This document shows, in pieces, positions 7,126 to 9,524 of a DNA stretch of 9,524 nt. This DNA is from Spirochaetales bacterium (GTDB taxonomy: Bacteria > Spirochaetota > Spirochaetia > DSM-27196 > SLST01). The position numbers were made by a program, and so were the translations under genes. The notes beneath the pieces were generated by a model. That model was not told the origin of the DNA and did not search any database. It saw only the letters and a list, made by a program, of their open reading frames with translations. The stretch spans positions 1 to 9,524 of the forward strand of contig SLST01000347.1 of NCBI GenBank assembly GCA_007130265.1, written 5' to 3'. How positions within the stretch are numbered: the first letter of the stretch is position 1; each line of letters begins with the position of its first letter.

Positions 7126-7141
7126 GCCAAGCCTGATTGGC
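7126..7141. promoter_or_regulatory. Inverted repeat at the expected rex transcription start
   Basis: GCCAA and TTGGC flank a six-base centre, a perfect 5-base dyad directly downstream of the -10 box. The position suits an autoregulatory operator or a short leader hairpin. It does not resemble the known Rex site TTGTGAA-N4-TTCACAA, and a dyad this short can arise by chance. Confidence 0.3.
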
Positions 7142-7145
7142 CGAC

Positions 7146-7151
7146 GAGGAG
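7146..7151 (+). promoter_or_regulatory. Ribosome binding site deciding the rex start
   Basis: GAGGAG ends nine bases before the ATG at 7161. It favours that ATG over the in-frame TTG at 7137, which has no upstream purine run. Confidence 0.6.
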
Positions 7152-7160
7152 TACCATCGC

Positions 7161-7799
7161 ATGAGAGCCAGCAAACTCGCGAGTCTGCCGACAATCAAGC
7201 GCCTTCCGTCGTACCTTCACGTGATTGAGAATGCCGCGCGCGAGGGTCGAACGTTTATCTCCGGGACGATGATTGCCGACGAGCTCGAGCTCGAGCCGAT
7301 CCAGGTGCGCAAGGATCTCGCGATCACCGGCATCGTGGGAAAGCCCCGCATCGGTTTTCCGGTGCAGAATCTGATTGAGGCGATTTACGGTTTTCTCCAT
7401 TGGGACACCTGCCACCGGGCAGTCATCGTTGGAGCCGGTAGTCTCGCGACCGCACTCATGGGGTACCCCGAGTTTCCGAGGAGGGGGCTGAGCATTGAGG
7501 CGGCCTTTGATACTGATCCGGCAAAGGTCGGGCGTGTCATCAACGGAAAGCCGGTCTACCATCTCGACAAGCTCGCCGAGCGAGTCGAGAAGCTCTCGGC
7601 CTCCATGGCGATCCTGACGGTTCCGAGTCAATCTGCACAGGACGTGGCGGAACAGGCGATAATGGCGGGCATCACGGCGATATGGAATTTCACCAACGTG
7701 AAGCTCAAAGTCCCCCCGCAGGTGATCGTCCAGAAAGAGGATCTCTCCTCCGGGTACGCGGTTCTCTCGGTCAAGATCAGGATGCTCAATGGAGAATGA
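7161..7799 (+). CDS. rex: Redox-sensing transcriptional repressor Rex
   Basis: A 212-residue cytoplasmic DNA-binding protein of the Rex family, which senses the NADH/NAD+ ratio and represses fermentation and respiration genes when NADH is low. The N-terminal winged helix (about 1-80) shows PTIKRLPSYL at 10-19 and the recognition region QVRKDLA at 48-54. The Rossmann domain follows, with GAGSLATAL at 91-99, AFDTDPAKVGR at 115-125 (Asp117 as the NAD-ribose acid), PVYHLDKL and AILTVPSQSAQDVAE. The family ending is also present, with NFTNVKLKVP and a final helix. The third Gly of the usual GxGxxG is Ala96, and the wing reads ITGIVGKPRIGF rather than the common YFGEFGKRGVGY. Family identity is secure. 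Its targets are unknown; self-regulation is plausible. It overlaps rlmK by 11 bases. Confidence 0.95.
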   Translation: MRASKLASLPTIKRLPSYLHVIENAAREGRTFISGTMIADELELEPIQVRKDLAITGIVGKPRIGFPVQNLIEAIYGFLHWDTCHRAVIVGAGSLATALMGYPEFPRRGLSIEAAFDTDPAKVGRVINGKPVYHLDKLAERVEKLSASMAILTVPSQSAQDVAEQAIMAGITAIWNFTNVKLKVPPQVIVQKEDLSSGYAVLSVKIRMLNGE

Positions 7800-8769
7800 C
7801 CTGGACTACCAGGTCGATATCTTCGCGAATCGGCTGAACAAGCGAGCGAAGCACATCGGCAAGTGGGCACGCCGCAACGCAATCACCTGCTACCGGCTCT
7901 ACGACGGCGACATCCCCGAAGTCCCGCTCGTCGTCGACCGCTACGAGAATTATCTCCATATCTGCGAGTATCACGCCCCGCACAAGAATCTTCCCGGGAC
8001 ACCGGAGACCTATCGGCAACGTATGAGTGATGCAGCGCGACGAACGCTGGGCCTCCGCGAAGCGGACGTATTCTACAAGACGCGGAGAAAGACCGGCCGT
8101 GGAGAACAGTATGAGAAGCTCGCGGACTCCCGTGTCACCGCGGTCGTCCAGGAAGGAGGGCTGCGGTTCCTGATCAACCTCAGCGACTATCTTGACACGG
8201 GGCTCTTTCTCGACCACCGGATCACCCGCGCAATGGTCCGTGACATCGTTCTCGGGCTCGGCGAGGCCGGTCCCGTACGGGTGCTGAACCTCTTCAGCTA
8301 TACCGGTTCGTTCACCGTGTACGCGGCAGCCGGCGGAGCGAGAGCGACGGTGAGCGTCGACCTCAGCTCGACGTACACCGCATGGGCCCGGGAGAACCTT
8401 GCGCTCAACGGCTTCAGCGCGGGCAACCATCGATTCGAGGTGGCCGATGTCTTCGCCTTTCTCCAGCGCGAGGGCGGTGCGGGGGCGAAGTATGATATGG
8501 TCATCCTCGACCCGCCCACCTTCTCGAACAGCAAGAAGATGTCGCGGACGCTCGACATCCAACGCGATCACGGCGAGCTACTCGCGTCGTGCGGACGCAT
8601 TCTGCGCCCCGGCGGTATGCTGCTCTTCTCGACGAATCGTCGCCGTTTTCAGCTCTCAGAGGTTCCCTCGGTTCTCAAGGTCGAGGAAATCACCAGGGAA
8701 ACCATCCCTCAGGACTTCCGGAACCAGCGGATCCACCATGCTTACCTTGCCGAGAGGAGCAGGTCGTAG
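7789..8769 (+). CDS. rlmK: Stand-alone RlmK-type 23S rRNA (guanine-N7) methyltransferase
   Basis: A 326-residue class I SAM-dependent methyltransferase. It matches the C-terminal half of E. coli RlmKL, which makes m7G2069 in 23S rRNA. Visible blocks are FANRLNKRAKHIGKWAR at 12-28, CYRLYDGDIPE at 34-44, the DYLDTGLFLDHR stretch, SAM motif NLFSYTGS at 167-174, the acidic SVDLS segment, and the catalytic DPPTFSNSKKM at 241-251 followed by DIQRDH. The THUMP domain and the RlmL m2G2445 methyltransferase half found in the proteobacterial fusion are absent. The protein starts where the RlmK domain starts, so this is a free-standing form and not a truncation. Translation starts inside the end of rex, with a modest GGA-type ribosome site. 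The exact target base is inferred from the family. Its 3' end overlaps the ABC gene by 28 bases. Confidence 0.92.
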   Translation: MENDLDYQVDIFANRLNKRAKHIGKWARRNAITCYRLYDGDIPEVPLVVDRYENYLHICEYHAPHKNLPGTPETYRQRMSDAARRTLGLREADVFYKTRRKTGRGEQYEKLADSRVTAVVQEGGLRFLINLSDYLDTGLFLDHRITRAMVRDIVLGLGEAGPVRVLNLFSYTGSFTVYAAAGGARATVSVDLSSTYTAWARENLALNGFSAGNHRFEVADVFAFLQREGGAGAKYDMVILDPPTFSNSKKMSRTLDIQRDHGELLASCGRILRPGGMLLFSTNRRRFQLSEVPSVLKVEEITRETIPQDFRNQRIHHAYLAERSRS

Positions 8770-9506
8770 AGACGCGCAGCGTGGGACTGGTGTTCCGTGG
8801 AGCGCGGATCACGGTCGGCCGCCTGCAGACCGACGCGCTCTTCGCCAACGAACCGTGCCGGGTTACCCGCCATGATGAGGATTCGGTCGCCGGTCGCAAG
8901 CGCCTCCACCACGTCGTGCGTCACCATGATCGTCACCCCGCGCCCGGCCGTCGTCGAGCGAACCTCCCGGGCAAGTTCGAGCTTCACAGCCAGATCGAGG
9001 TTCTGGAACGGTTCGTCGAGAAGCATCATCTCTCCGCGGTACGCGAATGCTCGGGCAAGGGCGAGTCGCTGCTGCATCCCTCCGCTCAGCGCGCCCGGGA
9101 ATGCGGCACCATGCCCGGGCAGGCGGGCGTGGTGCAGCGACTCCTGAACCCGGGCTGGGTCCTTACCGGGGAGTACGAAGTCGATGTTCGCGGCGGCGTC
9201 CGCCCATGGGAGCAGCCGCGGTTCCTGGAAAACGACCGATCGGCGGGCAGGCGCCTCGATCCTTCCGCTCTCCGGCTCATCGAGCCCGGCGACGAGCCGA
9301 AGGAGCGTCGTCTTGCCGCACCCCGACGGCCCGAGCACGACGGTGATCTCACCTGGCTCGAACACTACGCTCAGCCCTTCGAGGACCCGGGTGGCGCCGT
9401 ACGACCGACTGATCTGCGATACGACCACAGGCTCCGCCGTCGCCTCCGGCGCCGAAATGCCGGCGGTGTTCCCGGTGGGCCGGGAACCGCCGTGGGAGCC
9501 TCGCAC
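8742..9506 (-). CDS. ABC importer ATP-binding protein, NitT/TauT/SsuB family; start uncertain at window edge
   Basis: The ATPase of an ABC importer on the inner face of the membrane. Complete motif set: Walker A GPSGCGKTT at 59-67, Q-loop VFQEPRLLPW at 92-101, signature LSGGMQQR at 140-147, Walker B MMLLDEP with catalytic Glu165, D-loop near 169-172, and H-loop THD with His197. The EPRLLPW form of the Q-loop is typical of the nitrate/taurine/aliphatic sulfonate group, so an oxyanion, sulfonate or thiamine-precursor-like substrate is possible but not shown. No permease or binding protein is in the window; they may lie just to the right. The first 26 residues are Gly/Ser/Ala-rich and not part of the fold. 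The frame stays open to base 9524, so the GTG at 9506 may be internal, or the true start may be the GTG at 9428. Confidence 0.92.
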   Translation of the reverse strand: MRGSHGGSRPTGNTAGISAPEATAEPVVVSQISRSYGATRVLEGLSVVFEPGEITVVLGPSGCGKTTLLRLVAGLDEPESGRIEAPARRSVVFQEPRLLPWADAAANIDFVLPGKDPARVQESLHHARLPGHGAAFPGALSGGMQQRLALARAFAYRGEMMLLDEPFQNLDLAVKLELAREVRSTTAGRGVTIMVTHDVVEALATGDRILIMAGNPARFVGEERVGLQAADRDPRSTEHQSHAARLYDLLLSAR

Positions 9507-9524
9507 CAGCCCCGGAGCGAGGCG

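Noticed and set aside
7786..8571. A 261-codon minus-strand frame opposite rlmK
   Set aside because: It is antisense to a well-conserved methyltransferase and has no recognisable motif.

Overview
The window is dense, GC-rich bacterial DNA with eight protein-coding genes and almost no intergenic space. It most likely comes from a free-living member of the Spirochaetota. The strongest pointers are a clear homologue of the spirochaete P83/100 antigen, known from Borrelia, and a single-chain aspartate carbamoyltransferase that joins the catalytic (PyrB) and regulatory (PyrI) chains, an arrangement known from treponemes and Thermotoga. No rRNA, tRNA, CRISPR array, insertion sequence, phage gene or attachment site was seen.

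Layout. (1) Bases 3-2092, plus strand: the transpeptidase half of a class A penicillin-binding protein (cut by the left edge, with a long acidic tail), then eight bases later a 129-residue ParB/CTPase-fold protein ending in a basic amphipathic helix. (2) Bases 2116-7047, minus strand, read right to left: an exported eight-bladed beta-propeller protein with a helical C-terminal half, a P83/100 coiled-coil protein, and fused PyrBI that starts inside the P83 stop codon (GTGA overlap). This looks like one operon. (3) A 113-base divergent region (7048-7160) holds a good sigma-70-type promoter for the next pair. (4) Bases 7161-8769, plus strand: the redox repressor Rex and a stand-alone RlmK-type 23S rRNA methyltransferase that overlap by 11 bases. 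(5) Bases 8742-9506, minus strand: the ATPase of a NitT/TauT/SsuB-like ABC importer. It overlaps the methyltransferase tail to tail by 28 bases, and its frame is open to the right edge.

How the genes relate. The first pair joins peptidoglycan cross-linking to a small putative CTP switch with a membrane-binding tail. This is the most unusual feature of the window. The minus-strand operon puts two exported, spirochaete-type envelope proteins ahead of the committed enzyme of pyrimidine synthesis. Rex (NADH/NAD+ sensing) is co-translated with an rRNA modification enzyme. These links are inferred from gene order. Only the core enzyme identities are firm. I found no obviously new defence or mobile system.
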